Below are positions 47,801 through 59,700 of a stretch of 64,000 nt of DNA, piece by piece (position 1 is the first letter of the stretch; each line of letters opens with the position of its first letter). This DNA is from Cryptomeria japonica (taxonomy: Eukaryota; Streptophyta; Pinopsida; Cupressales; Cupressaceae), in contig NC_081405.1 in NCBI RefSeq assembly GCF_030272615.1, forward strand, positions 475,792,008 to 475,856,007, written 5' to 3'. A program made the position numbers and the translations under genes. A model generated the notes under the pieces. That model was given only the letters and a program-made list of their open reading frames with translations, was not told the origin of the DNA and searched no databases.

Positions 47801-49549
47801 TCCTTAAATCATCAATGTTGAGTAGGTAAAACAATAAGTTAACCCAAACCAATGAAGTTGTCAACAAAGAAATAAGCTACATTAGATGGGGCAAAGCTCT
47901 AGATATGTGATACGAACCTCAAAAGATCATGGAAATACATCATCCCAACAAATTGTGATAGTCCATAGAAATTACAATATTCTCTTGACATATCGATATT
48001 GCTGGACCAATTTTGTAGTCATTAACTTTAGTTTTAGGCTCAAATAAATGAGTTGAGCTTGTAGGTCAAGCAATATTTTTTAAATCTCAGGGTTAGTTTA
48101 GAGAGAAGATTTTGAAAAGAGGATATGGGGGGCAAAATTTCATAGAAAGAATCCAAGATTCAATTTGAAGGGAATAGAAAGTGTGAGAGAAGGTAACTAG
48201 ACATCAAAATCTCTAGATGTTCTTAGGGATAATGTGTTGTAAGGTCTAGTTAATGACATTATGGTGAGGGGAAAGTCCAAGAAGTATCATTCTCAAATAT
48301 AAAACCTAAGGAAAAAGAGAAGGGAGAGTGGAGAAGAGGAAGTTCCAAAGGTGTTAGACATGGGAGTAGAGATAAAAGGCATGTTTGATAGACTCCTTTT
48401 TTTTGCATAGAAGGGACATGAAGGAGAGGGAGAGATGAAGAAAATTCAATCACCAATAGAGAATTTAACAAATAGAAATTCCAAGAAAATAATTGGGCTT
48501 AAGTAGAAAATTTGGACCTCCAAATAAGAGAGGTTAACCTGTTGCATCTATATTAGCTAAACTTGTAGTATTATTTTAGGTTATGATAGTGAGACAAGGA
48601 TATAAAATGAGGGAGTTGTCTATAGATAGTTTTGAGAGGGAAGAATTGAAGGTTTTGATTCTTGGATCATTTCCAATCTTGAAGGAAGTTATCATGGCAA
48701 GTGGAAGATAACAAATAATTAAGTTTGAGAGTAGCTAATTATTGGACTTTTTTTGGAGTATAGTCTTGTTTGAATGGGAAATCCTAAATTGAGATGTAAG
48801 TTCTTGCCATGATTTCTAGTCAAATATAATGGGATCCAACAAGTCTTGAAAAAATTGAATGCCTTTTTCAAAGATTTGTTTATCTTTAATATTTTTGTTA
48901 TTAGCAAGAGGAGCATTGTCTTGATGAATCAAGGGGATCCTCTAAAAGGAGGATGAGGAAAAACTTAAGCCATGACTCAAGGTTTAATCATACCAAGATA
49001 ATTTTTTTGAATTAGTTTATCAAAAACTTTGTTGGTGTTTTTTCTTGCAATCCTCAATCCTAAGGATATGCACAATACGTAAACCATGGGATTAGAGATT
49101 TAGGACATAGGACCTATACTATCAAAAAATTGAGGACAAGAAAAGCCAATGAACAAGGCTTTAAAATCCTTTTTTACTTTGAGTTCCACAAGACTCAAGA
49201 GGGTATTCCTAAATGGAGGCTTGATCAAACGATAAATATATTAATGAAAAATGGATTTCAAACCTATGAATGTGGATGGTTATCAGACATATGAGTGATG
49301 GGTGTTTCACATTTTACTAGGTTCAAGCATAACCCCATTGCATTGAATTTATCTGAGAACAAATAACTTAAGCATCTCCATCTTAAACACATAAAGGCAT
49401 TGTAGACAAAAATCTTTCCAATTCAATCTCTATTATATTATTTAAACATCATGAAGATATAATAATTGAAATAACTTAAACAAGAAAGCAAAGAATTTAT
49501 CAAAAACAAAGGGATTTAAATCATTGAATGTTTTTGAACTGGATTTGGG
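44851..49549. other. Unassigned sequence
   Basis: There is a short (TA)n run at about 44855-44870. A C-run followed by a poly-A run lies at 46952-46981. The rest is AT-rich with only chance ORFs. I could not identify a family in 47800-49500, although some parts look like decayed coding sequence. Confidence 0.3.
46952..46981. repeat. Adjacent poly-C and poly-A tracts
   Basis: A run of C is followed by CACA and a long A run. This is a simple-sequence region with unreliable length. Confidence 0.8.
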
Positions 49550-50940
49550 AAGTATCATAGACTAGTGCCCAATCACGAGGGTACATAATCAAATCTCAGG
49601 TTATGAATGCAAATTCAAATAGAAGATCATTTCAAATTAGTGGGCCCTTTAACATTAATGCCTGATAAAGAACAATTTTTTCAAAGAAGATGAGAAAGTG
49701 TTTGTTCTTCATATCAGTTTTGACAAGTCGGTTCTCTCCTCTCCTTATGACCTAGTCAATTATCATTTAATGTGCTATTTTAATTTAGAGGATCGGTACT
49801 CCATTATCCATGGTTATCACTTCCCCATCTTTAATCACAATAGACATAAAGAATTTATCAACATTCCATTCTTTTTGTTCACCTCTTTATGTGCTAATAT
49901 AGAGGTTAAGGGAGCCAACCTGCTATTACACCAAGGGTTAATATTTGCTATGTACATTTATAAATTTCTAGCTTTACTCTCAAAAGTAGTCAAATTCTTA
50001 CTCATCCTATAACCCTAAGGTGGCCCCTAGTTTTATTAAGATTGAGTTGTTTAAAAGAAAGACACATACCCCTGGAAAATGCAATCCTTCTAGTAAGAAA
50101 AAAAGGGAATAAATTGTTAAGCCTAGCTTGGAGATGGATGAAGATGAACTCCTCAAATTGACCCTTGGAAAAAAGAAATCTACAAGCCCTATACCTAGGG
50201 GGGCTAAAAACAGAAAAATGATGTGTAGTTTAAAGCCAAAAGTGTTATCATTGATTTGGATACTATTGAGAGATAGTCTATGGATGAGGAGAGCCCCCAA
50301 AAAGACATTGCTAAATAGGAGTTAGGTAGGGGGTCGAAGGTTAGCATGACTTAAATAAAAAGACATCAAAATTAAAGAAAAATCTAAGGAAGATGAGGAA
50401 ATCAACAAACCTTCAGAAGAAGAATTCCTTCTAGAATTTGATGAAGACAGTGAAGAGTTGGGCTATAGTGATGAGGATATGGGTTTAGAGGAAATTGAAG
50501 ATACCACTATTGTTTAGGGGGAAGAAGAGGAGGTCAAGGATGATGTTCTAGTGTAGGAGATGGGTATGTTGAATATACATGAAATGCACGATAATATGCA
50601 AGCATAGGAGAACTCCCCTTTGGATTCTAATGACAAGGTGACTAACGTCAAAGCCCAGGTGACCAATTTTCATGTGAGACTGATGAACACAAAATCTACT
50701 ATGGAGAGTCTTAGGTTGATAAAAAGTTCTTAATTAAGGTGGTCAATTCCCTAACCTTGATCACAAATGGAATAATGAGGAAGGCAGTTATTGGTGTGGT
50801 CTCTAGTCAAAGTAAGTTGAAAAGACAATAGAAGAAAGGGAAATATATTGAAGACTGTGTTCTAGTTGTTGATGACTAGAAGAAGAATATCTACATTTTG
50901 GAAAATAATTGGGGTCTTATTGAAGACTATAAGAAATAGA
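49550..50940 (+). pseudogene. Second, decayed copy of the ORF B / ORF C cassette
   Basis: The ORF at 49698-50012 carries RYSIIHGYHFPIFNHNRHKE and NIPFFLFTSLCANIE. It aligns in order with the ORF B block GRFSRAHTYHFVLLNYCRHE and SLPYYLFRSLSRSL. A basic stretch follows (LFKRKTHTPGK, SSKKKRE at about 50045-50115). Further on are MEMDEDELLKLTLGKKK and a long acidic region (EEEFLLEFDEDSEELGYSDE) as in ORF C. Several stops and frame changes break it. No LINE RT was found upstream. Confidence 0.6.
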
Positions 50941-51260
50941 TTGTTTTCTCTAGTTTTGCTTGTCTTTTTTGCTACAAATAGCTATAGGTTTCCTTTTATT
51001 TATGGTGATATTATTAAGGCTTATGTTATTGTTAATTTTTGAATTGCATGCCATCATTACATTTTGATGGTTAGTTAATGACTTTAGTAGTTAAGGTTGC
51101 ATTAGATACTTTGATATCACTTACCTATTTTTGATTATGTATGTTTGATGGTTGGTAGGAGTTGCTAGTTGTTTCTTCTAGTGGCTATTTTGTGGTGGTT
51201 GTTCTATGCTATTATTGTATGGGATCAAGGACCTTCCCTTCTTACTCAATAAAATCAAAT
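50941..51260 (+). other. 3' tail of the second cassette copy
   Basis: The sequence is T- and G-rich, with GTTGCTAGTTGTTTCTTCTA and a final GGATCAAGGACCTTCCCTTC before CTCAATAAAATC. It resembles the tail at 43095-43282 in style and position. AATAAA near 51251 could be a poly(A) signal. Confidence 0.4.
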
Positions 51261-51949
51261 AATGCCTACCATCAATGCAACCTCCAAATGTTGGTACACA
51301 ATCTTACTTACAGAACCACATTGTCTCTTCCAAATCACAAAAACTTGCACATAATATATAATCCCTTCCTTGAAAGGAAACCATATAAAAATTTGCACAA
51401 TTACAATGAAACTATTATGACAAATAAAAAATATACTTGATATTTATTGATTCATATGAAATTGGAAAATAAAATTTCAAGACAATTTATGGAACACTTT
51501 TATTTACTACTCATGAACTAATTGACATTGCTACAAGAACCTGTACATTCACTCCTTGTGAAAATTATTTAATTATAGGCCAAACATTGTCTATTCTATT
51601 TGCCCCAATCAAAAGTTCAAAACTATTATGACAAGGAGAAAGAATGAATAGAAGAAGAAGAAGAGCCCTCAGATTAGATCTCCTATTAACACTTGTCCCC
51701 TTCTCCAAAATCTAATTTGCACAATCATTTTCCTCTTCCAACTAAAAGTAACTGTTCATATCCCTTGATTTGCACTTTATTTCCTTGCAACTAAAAATGA
51801 TATTTTAACTTTTGTTATGATTTCACCCCTTTGCATTTTTGTGAATAAACGTCTCATGACGAGAGAATCAACATAACCCTAAGGATCGTGACTTAGTGTT
51901 GAGTAAGTTGTGGGCTTGGGGAGTTAACTCTCTCTTAAATTCAAAATTG
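51261..51949. other. Unassigned AT-rich segment
   Basis: No gene or known repeat was recognised; there is a short AGA-rich run near 51650. Confidence 0.3.
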
Positions 51950-52517
51950 GATAGTTTCTTTTAACCCTCTTATTGAACCACTCAATGTGCATCTAGAGTG
52001 GGTTTGTCTTCCCAAACTTCCTTTTCATTTTTGGGAACATTCTTGTTATGAGGCCATTGGCAATTCTATTGGATGCTTCTTGAAAGCAGATGATACCATG
52101 TCCTTCATGGGTCATTCTACTTTTGCTCACATTCTAATTGGAATTGACATCTCTATGCCTCTTCTTGGCGATGTGGTTCTTATGGTTGGGGATGGGCCAT
52201 GGAATCAATCACAGGATTATGAAGGCCTTACCTTTCGTTATTGTAGATTCTTCTCAATTGATAAATTAGCTACATATTGTTCTCTCTTGTACCATAAAGG
52301 TACTGCTACTTGGTGGAAAAATGTGAATGTTGATCATTTAACTATCAATGCTTCCAATTTTGATGACTCTTCACATGCTAATGATGAATCCTCTGAGGAT
52401 GAGGTTGTGCCTCTTACTGTTGTTGTGGCCTCTGCTTGCCCCTTGATCCTATTCCTACTGATGTGGCCTCCTCTTTTACTCTTGTTGCTCCTATTCTGCA
52501 ACAATAGTCATCTCTAG
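51950..52517 (+). pseudogene. LINE ORF1 fragment (DUF4283-like)
   Basis: The frame reads NVHLEWVCLPKLPFHFWEHS, then YEAIGNSIGCFLKADDTM, ILIGIDISMPLLGDVVLMVG and LTFRYCRFFSIDKLATYCSL. This is the DUF4283 nucleic-acid-binding region followed by a damaged CCHC knuckle (one Cys and the His are missing). It is the ORF1 class of plant L1 LINEs. It lacks its N-terminus and is not joined to an ORF2. Confidence 0.75.
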
Positions 52518-52810
52518 GTGTCGACAAACACTCTAAGGGGATTCCCCCCTTGATCCCACTAGTAATGATGTTCCTAATAATATTATTTGTTGGATTGTTG
52601 TTTGTCATAGGCGAGAAGGTGATTCTCCCCCCCCACTCTGAAAAAACTCTTCTGAGTCAAGTTGTGGGTGATTATTCCCACTCTTGAGTTGGGATCTAAG
52701 ATTGTAAAGGGTCAAGACCCTTGATTTGCTGCCTTTCTTTTATATTTCCGATAAACTGTTTGTATATAAGGTCAATACCCTTGTTTTTCTACTTTTTAAT
52801 ATAAAAAACA
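52518..52810 (+). other. 3' tail of the LINE ORF1 fragment
   Basis: TTGTAAAGGGTCAAGACCC and, further on, AAGGTCAATACCCTTG form a duplicated motif, ending in TTTTTAATATAAAAAACA. A similar tail ends the 38.7-43.3 kb LINE unit. A C-run lies at about 52628-52635. Confidence 0.5.
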
Positions 52811-53400
52811 TATTGCAAATTATTATTTTGTCTTGATATTCACCTATAATCATTTAGCTGCACACTATCACAATTAAAATAATTTTCCCACATATGTTGA
52901 TATGCATTTACCCATCCACTTCAACCACTTAATATCCTTCGTGAAATCACCCTTGAGTGAATACATTTAATAATTGATAACAACAACTTTGATTGCATTT
53001 TAAGCCTTGTGATTAAAATGATCTCTCATTTTATATCAATAAATTCCCCATGTGCCCTAAAACAACATTTTCACATTTACTTGCTTGAAATTCTCCTGTA
53101 AAAAAAATCTCCTAAGGGTGAAAACTAGTGCGCAATTGCATTTTTTCCACTTCTATTTGTCAAATATTCACCTCCTTTGTCTTCATATTTGATTTAGCCA
53201 TTTTTCCCTTTTTAAATTTTTGCATCAAAATGCTTATGGAATTTGGCACCCATATTACTTACATTATTAATTTAACCCATCCAAACATCATCACAACTCA
53301 TTACATTTTTCTTAATGTTTATTCATGTCAGTAGCAAGAATGCCCCCAACTCATTTCAAATAATGAAATCATTGCAACAACTCTGAATATGTTTTCATTA
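52811..53400. other. Unassigned AT-rich segment
   Basis: Nothing recognised. Confidence 0.3.
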
Positions 53401-56400
53401 TCTCCAAAACCATATCAGGCATAACACATTTGTGTCAAACTTGTTGAAAAATAAAAAATCATAGACAATAATGCAACCCCAAAAGCACTTCCATCATACA
53501 TCATTTTTAATCATTAGAAATAGAGAATCCCTTGCATAATCATCATCATGATCACAATCACTGTACATGGATGCATCAAGAAAGGTAGATCCTATATTTG
53601 CAATGAGAGGGTTTGGCATCCTCTTCTCCTCATCTTTCAAATTCTTGTGTAGGTCAACATAAAGGAGAAACATAACACACATTCATATCGATGAAATATG
53701 TATCATTATTGGAGCACATTTTAATCTTGACCGATCCGCCAATGGATGAAGAAACTTTCATTTGTCCATCACTGAAAAATTCAACTTTGTTGGAACTCAT
53801 TTCACCCTCCATCGATCTAGTTATGGATTACATGTTGTTGCTCATGTAAATGCACTTTCATAGCGCTTTTCATCTTTGTAAAACGTTAAAGTTTATAAAG
53901 TCTCCATTATAATTTTTTGATTTATCAAAACTTCCCATAGTCGCCTTCAAACTTGATTTAAAATAACTGAAATGTTTTAAATTTACTATTTCTCAAATGT
54001 TATAACATAGGAAAATATTTAATTTCGATTGTGGGATAAACAAAGTAATTTCATTGTGGGTTAACTGGGTGACATGGGGCCATGAAAACTTGTGAGGTTG
54101 TATAATAATTAAAATAAAACATGTGTTTGTCATCGTATTTTGGAAGCTGGCAAAATTGAGGTACTTTGTAAATTGACTTTGCCGACTACATCTCTCAACA
54201 AAAGAAACGTTAAAATAATACACCATATGAGCTCTGATGGGCACAAAATTAAAACCAAAGGCATTTGAGGCCAAAATATTAGGTGGATTGCCCTCAAATT
54301 GTGAAAGTTTGAAACTTTTTCTGGACACATTTTTCAGCCAAGTAACAATCAAAAAACAATTAAAAATCACATCAATACTCACCCCAAGACCCCAAGGCTA
54401 AATATGCATATTTTCATATGTCATAGAAAATAATTTACCAAAGGGACTTTCTTGAAGTCACCCAAGTCACAAAATTTTAATGCTCAAATTAGGTCACTTG
54501 AGCATTTTCAAAAAGTGCACATGTCAAAACTCATTTGAACCTTGCTAACCATGTGCCTTGAAAAAGTACCAAATCTCATCCTAGGAGGCTTCCATTGGGT
54601 GGAAAAGTTCATTAAATTCTAATGAGAATTTCCAAGTGGTTTTTACCAACTCCATTTCTTCTACAAAATATTTATGGTTAAAAGTTACCCTTCTTAAACT
54701 TTCAAGAATAAGGAATCAACAAAACTTTGTAAATTCCATTTGCTTTTAGCTTTGAAAAAATACCAAATTGAATCCTAGACTTCAATAATTGATCAATGGA
54801 GTACATATGAACAACCAAATAATCATGATAACTTGTCCATTTCACTTGATAATCAACTGGTTTCAAGACATTGATCAATATGGAAGGCAACTCTAGCATA
54901 TTAGAAAATATGCAAATAACAAACCTTATCTGAACCCACCAATTGAAGGCATAAAAAAAATATCAAACCTGATCATAGGAGTCTGTAACTTGGAAAATGT
55001 TCTTACTTATGTCACATTAACATGCTCACAAATCCATTTCTCATTACCATCAACTATTTTCAAGTTATGATTTTCCAAACTAGGCCACTAAGGCTATTTT
55101 GAGAGGGGTGTGCAAAAGAGTACTGTTGCAAACTAAAAGCATAATGGCACTTCAAATTGCAAAAAATTGAGGGTGCCAATAGTGGCTTTGACTGGGGACG
55201 TATGCCCCCTACAGGCATAGCAAGAATTTAGTTCTCTAGGACATAGACTGAGTGCCTACTCCACTAGGTCTCTCAACCACTGTCTTAAATTTCTTTGTTC
55301 TGAAAAGTGATCAAACTTCATTTGGTGGCCCTTAGCCCCCAAAAATGAAGAACTCATTTTCCGCCTATCAAAATTCTGATTCTCATTTGATTGAATTGAA
55401 CTCATTCTAAAAATATCACCAATAACAACCTGATTACAAACATAATCATTGATATTCTTGACCATTTTTATGATTTCACCATTGCCACATGCTTTCTATT
55501 ATTATGTATTTTATAATCAAGCACAAACTAAAAACATTCATGATGTAGTGGCATGTATTTGTTACATTCATCAAATGATACCTACTCATATTTAATGTAA
55601 CATCTTTCATTATCCATGTAAAAATTCTCAAAAGAAAACTCATACAAATCTATGGATGCCTCATCATTAAGATCAACATCACAAATTTTCCAATCTTGAT
55701 CATTGTTGCAATGAACCTCACAATCATCTTTAACTTTTGATGTCAACATAAACTTCTAAAATTTTATCAACCATTATATTTCTTGATTCACAATAGTTTT
55801 CAATGTGAAATTCAAGTGGTCTATATCCTCATATATATCATTATTCACCTCCATCTCATGAACAAGCTTGGTGTCAATCAAGTAACAATGACAATCTATA
55901 TCATTGTTCAACTCATCCTTTGACCTTGCAATATAAATTTTTGAAATTTCAATCATATCAATTTTTTCTCAGGTACCTTGTCTAAAACACTTTCCACTTC
56001 TTTGACAACTCCACTTGATGGCGACAGTATAGCGATCCATGCTAGCATCATGATGTATAGATGAATCGTCCAATAAAGAGAATACACTATCAAAATTATG
56101 CAAGTCACTACCACATTCACATGGTACAAATGATTCCAACTCTATCTCAAATAAGTCATCTTGAATAAGGAAAAACATAACTTCTTGATTAGCTTCAAGG
56201 TTTTCTTCATTATTGTGAAAACCATGCTTAAGATCACATGAGTTATGTTCACCTTTATTTTTTTCAGCATCACAACAATACTCAAGGTCATTAAAAAATG
56301 ACAAATTACACATTAATTTCATTTGCATAACTATTTGCTTCTCAAACTGATACAATATCCCAATCATTTGAAAATGTTCTTTCCTCATCATACAATAGAT

Positions 56401-57287
56401 TTGAAAACTATATACTTTTAGTAGCTTTAGATGCACTCTCCTTTTGAAACACATCCATTTCATGCACTATGTCATCATCTTGTTCATATGCAATAAATGA
56501 TTCCATTTCTGGTTCATATAGTTGTTGTGGACATTAAAACAATAAGGAGCTTGAGTCAAATCATTTGGTGTAGGCACACAAATAGAATCATAAGCATTAT
56601 AATCATTGTTGATAAAATTTTCAGCTCTTGTACACTCATGATTAACATTAATCATTTCTTGTTGAATTGATAATAAATGCAACATCTCATTGACACCCAT
56701 ATCCTTGGGCACTCCATTTGAATCACCATCATTATAGAGTTGACACTTAACTTCTATTGATGCAATGTATTCATTGATAATAATATTTGCATATGAGAAG
56801 GCTGAGGCTCAACTTGATTTTTATCAATGGAAGTTGCTTGGTGAGGGACAACTAGCCTACACTCATTTGAGAAGCCACTTTCAGGCACATGCACAATATT
56901 TACTAACTGATCACATCTATTTGACATTTTTGCATTGTGTATGATTAAATTTTGAAACATGCTTGTTTCATTCCTGTAAACTTTACAATTATGTGGCTCA
57001 AACATTACATTAGAAAAAAACATTACTAGCACCATGAAATGAAGCAAAAATTGGGGTAGTAGCCTAATAACCATTCTAAATATTATGTACAGCCTTTGGT
57101 CCTTTTTATTTAACTCCACACATAGCTCTATGACAACCCATAGTTTCATATGTGAGACACTTAATCAATCCATATTTGGACATCCCTTCAATATCTATTG
57201 CCATTTGAAAGGCCTGATGCAAACTTTTGGGCTCTTTCTCTCTCAATCAGTAACTCATCTTTTTGTCAAATTCTCCCAAATAAATGA
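53401..57287 (-). other. Internal region of a decayed gypsy-like element
   Basis: Minus-strand coding-like blocks separated by stops follow the gag at 57288: an Asn/His-rich stretch (56467-56712), a Cys/Asp-rich stretch (55969-56463, FVPCECGSDLHNFDSVFSLL) and an acidic block (53494-53682, FLDASMYSDCDHDDDYARDS). None matches protease, RT or integrase. It may be a non-autonomous gag-only element or an undefined ORF. It contains one copy of the duplicated segment (54475-55085). Confidence 0.4.
54475..55085. repeat. Direct segmental duplication, left copy
   Basis: This matches 58265-58323 plus 59131-59700, which is interrupted by a solo LTR. Shared blocks include AACCATGTGCCTTGAAAAA, TTGATCAATATGGAAGGCAA and GGAGTCTGTAACTTGGAAAA. 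A weaker internal repeat of about 420 bp is also present. Confidence 0.8.
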
Positions 57288-57690
57288 TCAATGCAATTGC
57301 ATAATGAGGTTGATTTTTTCATGAAGTCTCTTCAATGCCCTTGCAAATTTGAGGTTAAATGCTAAAATTAATTCATCTTCCTCAATATGTATGTTCATGA
57401 AATGAGTGAGCATTGAAGACACACAAATTCTCTCACCAAATTGCTCAATGAAAGATGATTTAAACTCTTGCCATGAGATAATTGAGCATGGTATCAAATT
57501 CAAAAACCAATTTATAGCATCATCCTTTAAAGACTACATAAAAAGTCTCATGATTACATCTTCATGATCCACTTCATAGTCACCTATTAAATCATCGAAT
57601 TGCTAAAAATGTTCTTCTGTTGATTCCTTCTTTATACCACTAAACTTTGGATGTTCATTTATGCAATTGGATTTGATCACATAGAATGGT
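57288..57690 (-). pseudogene. Retrotransposon gag fragment
   Basis: The minus strand reads HPKFSGIKKESTEEHF, then FDDLIGDYEVDHEDVIMRLF, LKDDAINWFLNLIPCSIISW and QEFKSSFIEQFGER, with MNIHIEEDELILAFNLKFAR further on. This is the Retrotrans_gag core. Two TAG stops, at probable Trp and Gln positions, break the frame upstream of 57503. Confidence 0.75.
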
Positions 57691-58264
57691 TACATTTGAA
57701 ACCATACATGGATATTCAAATAGATACATCTCAGAGTGTTTTTTACAAGCTTCTCCTTACAATAAGAGATCTTGAATTCATAAAATACATGACCTACAAC
57801 AACCATTCCTAAGATCCCCTTTCAATGACCATAAGACATACGTCTTGAAATACAAAGGTTGCAACTTAAAAAATAGAAGTATGCATAGCTACACCATTTT
57901 TCCATTTTTCTTATTGCTAAAATCACTCGATAAGGAATCGTTTAACACCTTTGACAAATTATTCTGAAATGTAACTTCACTTTATTCAAGACTAAAAAAA
58001 TATAGAAATACTTGGAACCATCACATCTGTTGCAATTCTTTCCTTCCTAACTATTATTTTTCATACTTCATGAGGTTCTTCACTCAGAGTCACCACCTCT
58101 CTAAAAAGGGATTGGATTTTTTCTTTAAAACCTTTTGGGTCTCCTCCAACAACAAAGCCACTTCATGACTTCTTCAAATATGCTGTAACATGGGTTTTCC
58201 AGGTCTGATATTCTTTAATATCTAAATCATATGCTTAGGTATGATATTATTCAATATCTAAACC
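57691..58264. other. Flank of the gag fragment
   Basis: No supported ORF. A 33-36 bp tandem duplication (AATATCTAAATCATATGCTTAG and AATATCTAAACCATATACTTAG type units) lies at about 58205-58275. Confidence 0.4.
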
Positions 58265-58323
58265 ATATACTTAGATTTTAATGCTCAAAGTAGGTCACAT
58301 AAGCATTTTTAGAAAGTGCACAC
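58265..58323. repeat. Direct segmental duplication, right copy, part 1
   Basis: TTTTAATGCTCAAAGTAGGTCAC matches the left copy from 54475 and runs to the solo LTR insertion point within GTGCACAC. Confidence 0.75.
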
Positions 58324-59130
58324 TGTTGGCATATGCACACTCCAATGAGACATTGTAGGTGATTGAAGGTTTTGTCATTGATGGCAACCTTACAATCCTA
58401 TGACACCAGCAAGGCATTCCACCAGCACTAGCAAGATCAGACTCTATACCGACACACAGATCATCGACACCGGCAGTGAAAGGTAGCATACCAGCACAAA
58501 GGCCGACATGATTTTTGTTGTAATATATTTTGTTTATTATTTGTAAAATCATTGTAAGCTGACTTGGCAAGTTGTAAAATGACTCTTATATAAGAGAGAT
58601 CATTGTAGAACATTTGTAAGTAAGAAAAATGAATGTAATTAGGCGAAATAAGGCAGACCTATTATGCGAATTATAGGTTAAGGGTTTATGTAAGAAGCAG
58701 AGCAGAAACTGGTACTGGATCTGGCATTATAGATGCTATTTTGAAGTAGTACAAGACATTGGATTTATACAATCCATTTTTGTAAGTCAGTGAGACTTCC
58801 CATTTTGTATTTGAGTAGTGAGGTCTAGGCAGTTGGCTTTCCTGCATGTGCAGGCCCCTCTTGTAGCAGTAATATTCTCTTATTGGCCAGTAAGTGAATA
58901 TTGTGGGTCACAAATCCCACCGAGATTTTTCCCACACCGGGTTTCCTCATTAAATCCTTGTGTTATGGTGTGTTTTTCATGTGGTTGTTTTTATCTTTGT
59001 TTATTGCATTGCTTTTTGCTTACCAGTACACAGTATTAATATGTTCTGCATGTTTTAAGTTAAGAAATTTAATATGCCAGTTAGATATTGATTCACCCCC
59101 CGCCTCTCAGTATATGTGGGAATCCTAACA
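58324..59130 (+). mobile_element. Solo LTR, 807 bp, copia-type, TSD CACAC
   Basis: It starts TGTTGGCATATGC and ends GGAATCCTAACA. The perfect duplication CACAC lies at 58319-58323 and 59131-59135. The TATA box TATATAAG at 58587-58594 fits the plus orientation. The uninterrupted duplicate at 54.5 kb shows the pre-insertion sequence. Same family as 61156-61943 and 63599-64000, and a distant relative of 21187-22426. Confidence 0.93.
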
Positions 59131-59700
59131 CACACCTCAAAACTCATCTGAACCATGATAACCATGTGCCTTGAAAAAATATCGAATCTCATCCTGGGAA
59201 GATGCCATTGGGTGGGAAAGTTCATTAAGTTTCAATGAGAATATATACCAAGGGGATTTTTGTAATATTTATTTTTCAAAATATTTATGGTCAAAAGTGA
59301 CCCTTCTTAAACTTTCAAGAATAAGCAATAAAAAAAACTTTGTAAACTCCATTTTCTTTTGGCTATGAAAAAAAACCAAATTGAATCATAGGGTTTCGCA
59401 ATTGATCAAGAAAGTATATGAACAACCAAAGAATCACAATAACTAATCTATTCCACTTGATAATCAACTAGTTTGAAGATATTGATCAATATGGAAGGCA
59501 ACTCTAACAGATCAAAAAATATGTAGACAACAAACCTTATCTGAACCCACCAACTAAGGACATAACAAGTATATCAAACCTAATCATAGGAGTCTGTAAC
59601 TTGGAAAATGTTCTTACTTATGTCAAATCAACATGCTCACCAAGCCATTTCTCATGACCATTAATATTTTTCATTATGATTTTCTAAAGTAGGCCACATA
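59131..59700. repeat. Direct segmental duplication, right copy, part 2
   Basis: It continues the match to 54535-55085, beginning CTCAAAACTCATCTGAACC and ending near GATTTTCTAAAGTAGGCCAC. Confidence 0.8.

Noticed and set aside
54475-59700. LTR pair of a gag-only element
   Set aside because: The repeat ends lack TG..CA, no primer-binding site or target duplication was seen, and similar motifs continue beyond the repeat. It is kept only as a duplication.
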